The notes: generated by a model not told the origin, from the sequence alone. A DNA stretch of 40,644 nucleotides from Bacteroidales bacterium (GCA_024398095.1 JAKSJK010000013.1:1-40644), one strand, 5' to 3'. Counted from the stretch's first letter, positions 25,220 through 32,836 are shown. Numbers and translations are program-made.

Positions 25220-26770
25220 ATGAAACGATATACAGGAAAAGCAATCCTTACAGCAGCCGCTGCGGCCACCGCCTGCGGGTGCAGCAATTCTGACAACGGA
25301 ACACAGCCCCAGCCGAACATCGTCTACCTGATGTTCGATGATCTTGGATACGGAGATCTGGGATGCTATGGTCAGGAAAAGATCGAAACGCCGAATATCG
25401 ATGCACTGGCGTCAGCCGGCATCATATTCACCGACATGTACAGCGCGGCTCCTCTCTCAGCACCGTCCCGTTGCTGCACTATGACAGGCAAGCATATGGG
25501 GCACAGCCAGATCAGGCACAATGATGAGCGCGTGCCTTATATGGCCGAGTATGGATTCAATACTGTTTTCCTGAATCCGGACCAGCAGGGCCAGTATCCG
25601 ATGTCAGCCGACACGAAAACCATCGCACACATGATGCAGGATGCGGGATACAAGACAGCGATGGTTGGCAAATGGGGCCTTGGCTATCCGGGCAGCGGTT
25701 CCACCCCTAATGAGATGGGCTTCGACTATTTCTACGGTTTCAACTGTCAGGCTCTGGCACATTCATACTACCCTACGCACCTTTGGGAGAATGACAAGGA
25801 GATCGAGATTGACAACCCGTTTGTGATGCAGGGTGAGAAACTCCCGGCAAACCTGGATTCCCTTGCAATCGAGAGTTACGCGAGGTACGAGGGCAAATAC
25901 TACAGCTGCGACCTCATGTATGACAAGCTCGAGAACTTCATAGTTGAGAATGCTTCATCGCCATTCTTTGCGATGTGGACTACGACAGTGCCTCACAGTG
26001 CGGTCCAGGCGCCTCTCGACGAGGTTATGTACTATGTGGACAAACTCGGTGACGAGGCTCCTCTGACAAACGGTGGCAACTATCTGCCGAGGCGTTATCC
26101 GCATGCCACCTACGCCGCAATGGTCACACACATCGACACACAGGTCGGCAAACTCGTGAATAAACTCAAGGAACTGGGAGTCTGGGAAAACACAATCTTT
26201 ATCGTGACATCGGACAATGGACCAGCCTGCAACGGAAACTCCCCTCTTGAATATTTCCAGAGCGGCGGACCGTTCAAATGCTGCAAGGGCTGGGGCAAGT
26301 CCTCGCTTCACGAGGGTGGTATACGCATGCCTTTTGTCGCATGCTGGCCTGGCCACATCAAGGCTGGCAGCAAGACTGACCACATTGCCTGCTTCGCGGA
26401 TCTCATGCCGACCCTTGCCGAGATTTCTGGCGCAGATGCTCCTGAGAACGACGGAATCTCTTTCTTACCTACCTTGGTCGGCAAGTCGAGAAAGCAGGTT
26501 GAGCACGAGGCTCTCTATTGGGAGTTCCCTGGTGCAAAGGGCTGGGTAGCCGTACGTATCGGCCAATGGAAAGGACTCTTGCAGAAGGCAGAGGATGAGG
26601 ATAGCGCCATGGAGCTTTACAACATCGTCGAGGATCCTCAGGAGACCACTGATCTTGCTGCAGAGCATCCAGAGATACTGGAGCAGATGTGGAAAGTTAT
26701 CGCTGAAAGCCACGAAGAGCTGCAGGACGCTCCAAAGAAATTCAACACCAGGATCAATTGGCCGGAGTAG
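25220..26770 (+). CDS. Serine-type S1 sulfatase lipoprotein 2
   Basis: 516 aa. Short signal with lipobox-like Cys19/Cys21 (TACGC). Metal ligands in MFDDLGYGD (Asp40, Asp41) and the signature SAPSRCCTMTG with the formylglycine precursor Ser80. The other sulfatase blocks are GMVGKWGLG-like (AMVGKWGLG), TTTVPHSAVQAP and VTSDNGPACN. It is closely related to the upstream sulfatase along its whole length, indicating tandem duplication and probably divergent regiospecificity. It is the last gene of the operon; a convergent lipoprotein gene begins 34 nt beyond its stop. Confidence 0.93.
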   Translation: MKRYTGKAILTAAAAATACGCSNSDNGTQPQPNIVYLMFDDLGYGDLGCYGQEKIETPNIDALASAGIIFTDMYSAAPLSAPSRCCTMTGKHMGHSQIRHNDERVPYMAEYGFNTVFLNPDQQGQYPMSADTKTIAHMMQDAGYKTAMVGKWGLGYPGSGSTPNEMGFDYFYGFNCQALAHSYYPTHLWENDKEIEIDNPFVMQGEKLPANLDSLAIESYARYEGKYYSCDLMYDKLENFIVENASSPFFAMWTTTVPHSAVQAPLDEVMYYVDKLGDEAPLTNGGNYLPRRYPHATYAAMVTHIDTQVGKLVNKLKELGVWENTIFIVTSDNGPACNGNSPLEYFQSGGPFKCCKGWGKSSLHEGGIRMPFVACWPGHIKAGSKTDHIACFADLMPTLAEISGADAPENDGISFLPTLVGKSRKQVEHEALYWEFPGAKGWVAVRIGQWKGLLQKAEDEDSAMELYNIVEDPQETTDLAAEHPEILEQMWKVIAESHEELQDAPKKFNTRINWPE

Positions 26771-26772
26771 GT

Positions 26773-26789
26773 TCAGCAGCACCTGCTGA
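26773..26789. terminator. Short hairpin between convergent genes
   Basis: A 7-bp perfect stem (26773-26779 with 26783-26789) with a 3-nt loop lies in the 34-bp gap between the convergent sulfatase and metallo-beta-lactamase genes. There is no clear T-run, so the terminator call is weak. Confidence 0.3.
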
Positions 26790-26804
26790 CGAACCAATAC
26801 CGGA

Positions 26805-28487
26805 CTATGACGGGTTGTAAGGCAACTCGATCTCGACTAGTTCCTCTTCGAAGAAGTGGCTCTTGACATAGGTAGCAGCCATAAGCTGCTGGTCGAAATA
26901 GCGCGACATGTCCTGTTCATCCTGCCGGATAGTCCAGAAAAGAGCGAAAGGCTTGGCCTGAGTGTACATCTGAAGCGTAGCGGAAACGTTGAAACCGTGG
27001 TGCGCAACGGTCATGATATCTGACTTGAAGACCGGCTTGACGAGTTTGTTGAAGATGCCGGCCTCTCCTCCGCGGCAATCGCCGGTGAAGGTAATCATCT
27101 GGCCACCAACGGTCAGGCGGACCATATTGCTGGAATTGTTCTGGTCACGACTGGTGTCGCTTTCCCCCTGGGCATTCTTGCCGGAAAGGAAATATGTACC
27201 GAGCTCATCCGGAGTGAAAAGGACCTCGAGTTTCGCTCCCGCAAGGTCCATAACCTGACCACCGCGCAGGTAATGACATGAAGCTCCGAGATCTTCTGCA
27301 GCCTTTACGATGCTGTCGTGCAGCTTGTTCAGGGTAGACAATTCGTAATGGCTCTGCCTGGTATGGTTGGTCATGTTGAACGCAACGGCGTCGCAATCTA
27401 TTTCCGACTTGTATTTTGCGGCAAGTTCTATGAGTCCTTTCATGTGATCCTCGTGAGGATGACTGATGATTATCAGAGCGATATGCACCTTGCCGTCCTT
27501 GAATGTGTTGCGGGAGTGCATATATTCCATAAGCTGGTTTGCCGATTTCGCATAGCCGGTGTCATAGACGAAATAGCGGCCGTCCGACAGTCTGACGACA
27601 TATCCACCCGGATGGCTCTGGGTGTAGATGACATTGTCCTGATAGACCTGCATCATCAACTCCTTGACGTCCCCTTTTGTGCCGGAAATGGACCAGATGC
27701 TTTTGCCGTACTCCAGTTCGGAAACAATGTTCAGCAACTTCGTCGTGCTTCCATAATAAGATACGGATACGAGGTACTTTCCGTTTGAATACGATGCATA
27801 TTTGTTCGCGAACATCGAATTCTCGCAACACTTTTTGTAGCCCTGCGACTCGAGGTCTGAGCAATATGCAGTGAAATCATTGAAACTGAGGTTCTCGTAG
27901 GCAACCTGCATCGCAGTGTCGTCGACTGTGACAGCACCGGTCTGGAGGACGTATGCAGGAAGAGTCTTGCCGATGAATGGAGGAATAAAGCCTTTGATCT
28001 CAGCCTCAGGAGCTTTTGGCATTGATGCCTGCTGGACAGTCAGCGTACCGCCGTTAAGATGCCTCACAAGGGTATTCCCGATATCAGTTGCGAGTTTGTG
28101 GTACGAGGCGGAATCGTGTGCGGCAAGAATGATTTTGTTGTCAAAACACTTTGCAAGATAAGATCCGTATGTGAAAGCTCTGTAATCATTCCGGGCGTCT
28201 TCATAGGCGTCGTCACCGATAATGATCTCAACAGCTCCCTTTCCCTTGCTTGAAGTCTGGATAGCCCCGGAGCCGCCGGAGAGCGCATTCAATTTGTTGT
28301 TTATCTGGTTTGCAGCCCACTTCGCCTCAGTCGGCGCATCAGAAGCACAGACAACGCGGCAACAGAGCACATTGTTCTCGATGAGTTTGATTCCGGATGA
28401 AGTAGGATTATCTATTTCACTTGATCCTGAATTCTTCGAGCAGGAAAGCAGAAGAACGGCGGTAAAAAGCCAGAGCAATCTTTTCAT
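26805..28487 (-). CDS. ComEC-like metallo-beta-lactamase-fold lipoprotein
   Basis: 560 aa from the ATG at 28487, chosen for the signal MKRLLWLFTAVLLL with lipobox Cys16. Residues about 35-150 resemble the small alpha/beta domain that precedes some glycosidases (TEAKWAANQINNKLNAL, EIIIGDD). The C-terminal half is a metallo-beta-lactamase fold: SHPHEDHMKGL (His343, His345, Asp347, His348), FTGDCRGGE and VAHHGF, as in ComEC-like hydrolases. It is probably a secreted metal-dependent phosphodiesterase or hydrolase of unknown substrate. It is co-transcribed with the tocopherol-cyclase-like gene 14 nt upstream. Confidence 0.78.
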   Translation of the reverse strand: MKRLLWLFTAVLLLSCSKNSGSSEIDNPTSSGIKLIENNVLCCRVVCASDAPTEAKWAANQINNKLNALSGGSGAIQTSSKGKGAVEIIIGDDAYEDARNDYRAFTYGSYLAKCFDNKIILAAHDSASYHKLATDIGNTLVRHLNGGTLTVQQASMPKAPEAEIKGFIPPFIGKTLPAYVLQTGAVTVDDTAMQVAYENLSFNDFTAYCSDLESQGYKKCCENSMFANKYASYSNGKYLVSVSYYGSTTKLLNIVSELEYGKSIWSISGTKGDVKELMMQVYQDNVIYTQSHPGGYVVRLSDGRYFVYDTGYAKSANQLMEYMHSRNTFKDGKVHIALIIISHPHEDHMKGLIELAAKYKSEIDCDAVAFNMTNHTRQSHYELSTLNKLHDSIVKAAEDLGASCHYLRGGQVMDLAGAKLEVLFTPDELGTYFLSGKNAQGESDTSRDQNNSSNMVRLTVGGQMITFTGDCRGGEAGIFNKLVKPVFKSDIMTVAHHGFNVSATLQMYTQAKPFALFWTIRQDEQDMSRYFDQQLMAATYVKSHFFEEELVEIELPYNPS

Positions 28488-28501
28488 ATGAAACATATTT
28501 A

Positions 28502-29677
28502 TTATTGTAGAACCTGATGAATTGCAACTTTGATGACGCCATCCAGCTTGTTTTCAAAGAATGTATATTCTCCCCACTCGCATCCTATGTTCTCGGCATG
28601 GATGCGATCTACCAACTGTCCTTTGTGGAATAGCTGCACTGTACCTTTTCCGTTGCCTCCGTTCCAAAGACGGTTATGGCGCTTCAGTCCGTCAGGAGCC
28701 TCATAGTTGACAAGAAGCATATCCTTCTTCTCACAGGTGATATCAGTAATCATCCTGCTTCGCCAGGTCCGCTGGTCTACATGCCAGATAATCTGTGTGT
28801 CGGTTTCCCTGCAGTCGAACTTAGTCCGACAGAATGTCCAGAATTTGGAAAAGTTGAACTCGAAGCCCTTGCCTTCATACCAGAATGCAGAAAGGAGTTT
28901 CCTGTCGAGAACAATCGGGCCACACTTCGGACGGCCGCCGCCTATGTCGAACACCGAGTCTGTCAGCTTCTTTCCGCTGATTTCGCTGGTAAGGTTGCAT
29001 GATGAAAGCCATACCCACGGACTGGTGAAATCCTTGCCCCAGTTCTTGTCTGCATAGCCATAGCAGTCTTCGGGACTTATAATGTACTTGCGTCCGTTCC
29101 ACATTACAAATCCCTGATACTCAGTTGCCATGCCTTCCGCATGCCAGAACATCTCAAAGAGCTGAAGCTTGCGGAAGAGCTTTCCGGCACCGTAGCCTAC
29201 ATTGAACGCAGTCTTCTTGCTGAGTTTCAGGTTCCAGGACATCTCCCCGGCTTGGCACATCCACTCCGGATGATCAATACTGTCTTGAAGGCTCACACAT
29301 ACACGGCCTTCAGTGAAGGTCTCCCCTATCTTGCAGTCATCCGCCTCTATGCTGAACGGACAGCCCATGTCCACTTTAATTTTCTCCCATCCGAAGAATC
29401 TGTGAAGCTGGGCCGCGTCAGAGCCCCAGCTACCGGCCTTAACCATCAGATATGAAGGCCTGATGCCTTTTTCCTGATTTTCCGCAAGCTGGCCGAATAC
29501 AGGATGGGATGTTCCGGAAGCAGGATTACACAGGAAAAACTCAATGAAGAATGGGCGCGCCTCTCCCGTTTCCGCGTCATATCCCGTGAATGAATGCCAC
29601 CACCAATCATAACCCTGTCTTGCCTGTGCTCCTGTGAGCTGGCAGGTATTTCGAGAGATATCGTGCTTGTTGAACAT
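28502..29677 (-). CDS. Tocopherol-cyclase-like protein
   Basis: 391 aa, no signal peptide or membrane segment. The order of motifs fits the tocopherol cyclase family (pfam14249 type): YDWWWHSFTGYDAETG, RPFFIEFF, a central EYQGFVMWNGRKYIISP, and YADKNWGKDFTSPWVWLSSCNL. In plants and cyanobacteria the enzyme closes the chromanol ring. Bacterial homologues outside phototrophs have no proven role, and no tocopherol pathway gene is seen here. It is first in a two-gene leftward operon with a secreted metallo-beta-lactamase-fold protein. The fold may serve a lipid, quinone or other hydrophobic substrate; this is inference. Confidence 0.75.
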   Translation of the reverse strand: MFNKHDISRNTCQLTGAQARQGYDWWWHSFTGYDAETGEARPFFIEFFLCNPASGTSHPVFGQLAENQEKGIRPSYLMVKAGSWGSDAAQLHRFFGWEKIKVDMGCPFSIEADDCKIGETFTEGRVCVSLQDSIDHPEWMCQAGEMSWNLKLSKKTAFNVGYGAGKLFRKLQLFEMFWHAEGMATEYQGFVMWNGRKYIISPEDCYGYADKNWGKDFTSPWVWLSSCNLTSEISGKKLTDSVFDIGGGRPKCGPIVLDRKLLSAFWYEGKGFEFNFSKFWTFCRTKFDCRETDTQIIWHVDQRTWRSRMITDITCEKKDMLLVNYEAPDGLKRHNRLWNGGNGKGTVQLFHKGQLVDRIHAENIGCEWGEYTFFENKLDGVIKVAIHQVLQ

Positions 29678-29771
29678 ATGTTTCGGTCCTTACTTTAAAG
29701 ACTTGCCGTCGATTAGAATTCTTCCCCTACAGGAACGGTGTTTTCGTCTGTAAGGATTATATATACGATGT

Positions 29772-29790
29772 CAAAGTTAGAACAAAGGTA
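29772..29790 (-). promoter_or_regulatory. Tandem -7 elements for the tocopherol-cyclase-like operon
   Basis: On the minus strand TACCTTTG (29790-29783) and TAACTTTG (29779-29772) both match TAnnTTTG. They lie about 95-110 nt before the start codon. No clear -33 element was found. The rest of the 235-bp divergent gap holds the Vsr promoter and otherwise nothing recognised. Confidence 0.45.
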
Positions 29791-29884
29791 AAAATTTTCG
29801 GAGATATTTTACGACGCCAGATAAACAGTTCCCAACAGTGCCAGAACTATCTGCATAAATGTGTGCAAATTTACATAAAAAGCC

Positions 29885-29892
29885 TAACTTTG
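29885..29892 (+). promoter_or_regulatory. Putative -7 element for vsr
   Basis: TAACTTTG matches TAnnTTTG exactly and ends 20 nt before the ATG at 29913. This argues against a longer frame beginning at 29859, because that start would lie upstream of the promoter. A TGTGTGCAAAT segment occupies the -33 region. Confidence 0.5.
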
Positions 29893-29912
29893 GTACCGAT
29901 TTTCTGCCAGAT

Positions 29913-30443
29913 ATGACCGACCAGCTCACACCCCTGCAGCGGCACAACTGCATGTCGCACATCCGGGCCAAGAACACACGGCCCGAAATGGCCGTCCGCA
30001 GGTTCCTGCACGCGCATGGATACCGCTACCGCATCCATGTAAAGGAGCTGCCCGGTTGTCCGGATGTGGTATTGCCGAAATATCATACTGTCATCTTCGT
30101 CAACGGATGTTTCTGGCACGGTCACCGCAACTGCAGGTTCGCTACCAAACCCAAGTCCAATGCCGATTTCTGGCAAAGCAAGATCCGCAACAACATCCGC
30201 AGGGACGAACTGTCTGTCCAGGCTCTGGAGGCCATGGGATGGAGGGTTATAAGCGTTTGGGAATGCGAGTTGAAAAATGAGTCCACACTCCCCTCCCTGG
30301 CAGATCAAGTTCAGGATAACGGCCGGTCGTATGAATCAGAGCAGGCCCGCCGAAAGCAGCGTAATGCGGAACATCGCGCCATGCTCAAAGCCGCTCAGGA
30401 GCGCTACGAGGCGGCGATGGCCGAACTGGGCTTGAAGATTTAA
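29913..30443 (+). CDS. vsr: Very short patch repair endonuclease
   Basis: 176 aa from the ATG at 29913. It nicks DNA 5' of T in T:G mismatches that arise by deamination of 5-methylcytosine. Motifs: SHIRAKNTRPEM (Glu25), GCPDVVLP with the metal-binding Asp51 at the same number as in E. coli Vsr, GCFWHGH with His69, and a C-terminal WECEL cysteine. The position equivalent to E. coli His64 is Asn here (FVNGCFWHG), which may change catalysis. The extra C-terminal 40 residues are charged and helical (ARRKQRNAEHRAML). No cytosine methyltransferase is nearby. A MutT-like gene follows after 21 nt, suggesting a small DNA-repair unit. Confidence 0.92.
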   Translation: MTDQLTPLQRHNCMSHIRAKNTRPEMAVRRFLHAHGYRYRIHVKELPGCPDVVLPKYHTVIFVNGCFWHGHRNCRFATKPKSNADFWQSKIRNNIRRDELSVQALEAMGWRVISVWECELKNESTLPSLADQVQDNGRSYESEQARRKQRNAEHRAMLKAAQERYEAAMAELGLKI

Positions 30444-30448
30444 ATCCG

Positions 30449-30456
30449 TATATTTG
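30449..30456 (+). promoter_or_regulatory. Putative -7 element directly before the Nudix gene
   Basis: TATATTTG matches TAnnTTTG exactly and ends 8 nt before the ATG at 30465. If used, the transcript would have almost no leader. No good -33 element is at the standard distance; read-through from vsr is also possible. Confidence 0.4.
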
Positions 30457-30464
30457 CAGATATT

Positions 30465-30860
30465 ATGACAGAGTTGAAAACCATACAGGTCGTCGCTGCA
30501 CTCATTATCCACGAAGGACGCATCTTCGCCACACAGCGAGGCTATGGCGACTGGAAGGATTGGTGGGAGTTTCCGGGAGGAAAGCTTGAGCCCGGTGAGG
30601 CTCCCGAGGAAGCCCTGGTACGCGAGATCCGCGAGGAACTTGCCACAGAAATCAGCGTGGACCGTTATGTGACGACTGTTGAGTGGGACTACCCCACCTT
30701 CCATCTGTCTATGCGCTGCTACCTTTGCAGCGTCATTTCCGGCACTCTCACACTTCTTGAGCATGAGGCTTCCGCATGGCTCGGCAAGGAGCAGCTTCAC
30801 AGCGTCAACTGGCTCCCCGCTGACGAAGGCCTCATCCCCGAGATCGAAGCCATGCTTTAG
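30465..30860 (+). CDS. MutT-like Nudix hydrolase, (deoxy)nucleoside triphosphate pyrophosphohydrolase
   Basis: 131 aa, the usual length of MutT-type enzymes. The Nudix box is GGKLEPGEAPEEALVREIREEL, with Gly39, Glu45, Arg53, Glu54, Glu57 and Glu58 in the expected spacing. The usual Gly after the EE pair is replaced by Ala. The N-terminal VVAALIIHEGRIFATQRG and W-rich WKDWWEFPGG are typical of the 8-oxo-dGTP-cleaning branch. It likely removes oxidised nucleotides from the pool. It follows vsr by 21 nt. The sequence from its stop to the convergent lipoprotein gene (37 bp) shows no strong terminator. Confidence 0.9.
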   Translation: MTELKTIQVVAALIIHEGRIFATQRGYGDWKDWWEFPGGKLEPGEAPEEALVREIREELATEISVDRYVTTVEWDYPTFHLSMRCYLCSVISGTLTLLEHEASAWLGKEQLHSVNWLPADEGLIPEIEAML

Positions 30861-30897
30861 CGTCCGGACAGGAAGGTAATGCCGAAGAATCGTCTCA

Positions 30898-31596
30898 CTA
30901 TTTACTCTTTACAGGCAGGATGAAAGAATTATTCTGATAACCATATGTGTTTCCACTGTTCATGTAATCATTTCCCAAGAAATAAAACTGGATTGCAGTA
31001 TAGTTGCTACTGAGTGCCGGCTTATTTACTGTCCAGAGATATGCGTTATTCTTATCGGTACCTTCGCAACCCGGAATAACAATCGCCCCCTTATCTGTCC
31101 AGCAGAGTCCGGCGCTATTGCCATTATAAGTCACGGATTTGTAGTGTGCCACAGCCTGGAGCTCCCGAAACTCATCTTGTGTAGGCATTCTCCAGCCATG
31201 GCCGATAGTCTGTGCGGCAGCATCGTATTTTTCTGGCAGGACATCGAAAGACAGGTACTCAGCATTGACATTATGTTCTGCACTGGCATCGTAGAAAACC
31301 CATTCCTTCATTGACTTCTTTCCCGGTTCAAGGCTTCCCCACTGGTAATAATCGCCGAAATCACCGATTTCAGCAGCACCGAGAAGCTTGCAGGACCAAT
31401 AAACGGAACCGCCAAGGTCGATGGCATTCTTGTCGAACTCGCAGGTCTGCTTTTTTTCCGGAATACCGCAAGGCTGGCTGGTAATTTTTGAAAGCACCTT
31501 TTCCGGGTTTGCACCGGCAAAAATATCCTTGGAAGACTCCTTGGAGCAGCTCATAAGAGCCGCAAGCGAGGCAATAATCAATACAATCTTTTTCAT
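30898..31596 (-). CDS. FISUMP-like lipoprotein
   Basis: 232 aa. Signal peptide with lipobox Cys17 (AALMSC). The mature part has the pattern of the Bacteroidetes FISUMP/DUF1566-like fold: IDLGGSVYWSCKLLGA, FGDYYQWGSLEPG, GWRMPTQDEFRELQ and YLWTVNKPA. The fold is lectin-like and occurs in many surface and adhesin-type lipoproteins; a specific ligand is unknown. It is monocistronic, convergent with the Nudix gene and divergent from the UlaG-like gene. Confidence 0.72.
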   Translation of the reverse strand: MKKIVLIIASLAALMSCSKESSKDIFAGANPEKVLSKITSQPCGIPEKKQTCEFDKNAIDLGGSVYWSCKLLGAAEIGDFGDYYQWGSLEPGKKSMKEWVFYDASAEHNVNAEYLSFDVLPEKYDAAAQTIGHGWRMPTQDEFRELQAVAHYKSVTYNGNSAGLCWTDKGAIVIPGCEGTDKNNAYLWTVNKPALSSNYTAIQFYFLGNDYMNSGNTYGYQNNSFILPVKSK

Positions 31597-31606
31597 ATCT
31601 AAAACA

Positions 31607-31622
31607 ATTTGTGCACAAATTT
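31607..31622. promoter_or_regulatory. 16-bp perfect palindrome in a divergent intergenic region
   Basis: Positions 31607-31622 form a perfect 16-bp palindrome with core TTTGTGCACAAA. It lies in the 46-bp gap between the divergent FISUMP-like and UlaG-like genes and overlaps the -33 element of the rightward promoter. It could be an operator for a dimeric regulator. A chance A/T-rich palindrome is the alternative. Confidence 0.45.
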
Positions 31623-31638
31623 AATAAAATTATATTTG
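31609..31638 (+). promoter_or_regulatory. Putative promoter for the UlaG-like gene, nearly leaderless
   Basis: TTTG at 31609-31612 and TATATTTG at 31631-31638 are separated by 18 nt, a close match to the Bacteroidales consensus. The ATG lies at 31643, so the transcript would begin at or next to the start codon. Confidence 0.6.
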
Positions 31639-31642
31639 CAGC

Positions 31643-32578
31643 ATGAAAGCCAAGAGAACTATGATAGCTTTATATGTGATGCTGGGCATCGTGCTTGCGA
31701 GTTTTGCTTTTGTGATCTGCAAGTTCCCGCTGCGCGACAGGGATCCCAGAGCAATTCCCCAGCCTGGCGAAGTGCCGGTGGTGAAGTCAGACCTGAAAAA
31801 CCTGCCGGAGGGAGATCTCTATGTATGGTTCGGTCATAGCTCCTTCATGCTCAGGCTGGACGGGAAGACAGTCCTAGCAGACCCCGCACTGATGAGTTTC
31901 TCGCCGGTCTCATTCATAGGCAAAGCCTTCCCCGGAACAGACATCTACAGGCCGGAAGACCTGCCGGAAAAGATCGATTACCTGCTCATCTCCCACGACC
32001 ACTACGACCATCTCGACAAACAGACGGTAAAGGCCATCAGAGATCGGGTCGGCAAAGTTGTCTGCCCACTTGGGATCGGCAGCATTCTCGAGAAATGGGG
32101 CTATGGCAAGGATCAGATAACGGAACTGAACTGGGGCGATGCCTATCAGGACAGCCTCGGCTTCCACTGCCTGCCGACCAGACACTTCTCGGGCCGCGGA
32201 CTCAAACGCAACCCAACAGTACAGGCATCATATGTCATTGAATCCAAGAGGAGGCAAGTCTTTTACTCAGGTGACGGAGGATACGACTCCGAGCGCTTCA
32301 AAACTATCGGAACCCAGTTCCCGGATCTGGACCTGGCGATCATGGAAAACGGTCAGTACGACAAGCAGTGGAGCACCATACACACAATGCCTGAACATCT
32401 CATACTCGAGATACAGGAACTGTCGCCACGGCGCTTTGTAACGGTGCACCACTCGAAAGTCTGTCTCTCGCGTCATGCCTGGGACGAGCCGCGTCTGAAC
32501 GAAAGAAATGCTTCCGAACAGAGCGGCATTCCAGTCATTGTGTGCAAGATTGGCGAAATTCTGAATCTCGACCTGTAG
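31643..32578 (+). CDS. UlaG/NAPE-PLD-like metallo-beta-lactamase-fold hydrolase
   Basis: 311 aa. One N-terminal hydrophobic segment (about 7-27) may anchor it to the membrane. The catalytic core begins WFGHSSFMLRLDGKTVLADPA, then SHDHYDHLD (His118, His120, Asp122, His123), PTRHFSGRG, YSGDGGYD and VTVHHSKV. This motif order is that of UlaG-like lactonases and N-acyl-phosphatidylethanolamine phospholipase D-like enzymes. The -HFSGRG- segment favours the latter group, so a phospholipid or other phosphodiester is a possible substrate. A second ATG at 31661 would remove the positively charged start and is less likely. It appears monocistronic. Confidence 0.85.
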   Translation: MKAKRTMIALYVMLGIVLASFAFVICKFPLRDRDPRAIPQPGEVPVVKSDLKNLPEGDLYVWFGHSSFMLRLDGKTVLADPALMSFSPVSFIGKAFPGTDIYRPEDLPEKIDYLLISHDHYDHLDKQTVKAIRDRVGKVVCPLGIGSILEKWGYGKDQITELNWGDAYQDSLGFHCLPTRHFSGRGLKRNPTVQASYVIESKRRQVFYSGDGGYDSERFKTIGTQFPDLDLAIMENGQYDKQWSTIHTMPEHLILEIQELSPRRFVTVHHSKVCLSRHAWDEPRLNERNASEQSGIPVIVCKIGEILNLDL

Positions 32579-32582
32579 CTGA

Positions 32583-32798
32583 CTACTTCGACAGGCCGGT
32601 CTGCCATACAGGACGGATGGTAAAGCCGTAGTAACGCTTGTCCTTGGTCAGATACACATCGTCGTAGAGTTTGCCGTCTACCTTGATCATGTGGCAGCTC
32701 AGTACGTTGATATCCTCGTCACTGTAGGTCGTATCACCATTGTAATAAAGCTGGCCTGAGGCGAGAATCGTCCCAAATGGCTCAATGCCTCCCTTGAC
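32583..32798 (-). pseudogene. 5'-truncated FISUMP-like gene cut at a Tn3-type end
   Basis: The minus strand has 71 in-frame codons ending GFTIRPVWQTGLSK and TAG. The ending YYGFTIRPV is typical of FISUMP and major paralogous domain proteins. Preceding residues GQLYYNGDTTYSDEDINV and HMIKVDGKLYDDV fit the same class. Coding similarity stops exactly at the transposon end at 32799; beyond it the frame meets a stop within nine more codons. The N-terminal part of the gene was not found in the window. This is a gene interrupted by the Tn3-type element. Confidence 0.7.
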
Positions 32799-32836
32799 GG
32801 GGTAGCACGCCCCAATTGTACAAATGTATCAATAAG
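32799..32836. repeat. Tn3-type 38-bp terminal inverted repeat (tnpA side)
   Basis: Exactly 38 bp, beginning GGGGTAGCAC and ending TATCAATAAG. Tn3-family ends are classically 38 bp, start with GGGG and finish with a TAAG-type inner end. It lies 45 bp beyond the tnpA stop, the normal place. It also marks the point at which the truncated host gene is cut. Confidence 0.78.

Noticed and set aside
29859-29912. Longer N-terminus for Vsr
   Set aside because: The extension lies upstream of and over an exact -7 promoter element, and the ATG at 29913 puts the active-site residues at the E. coli numbering.
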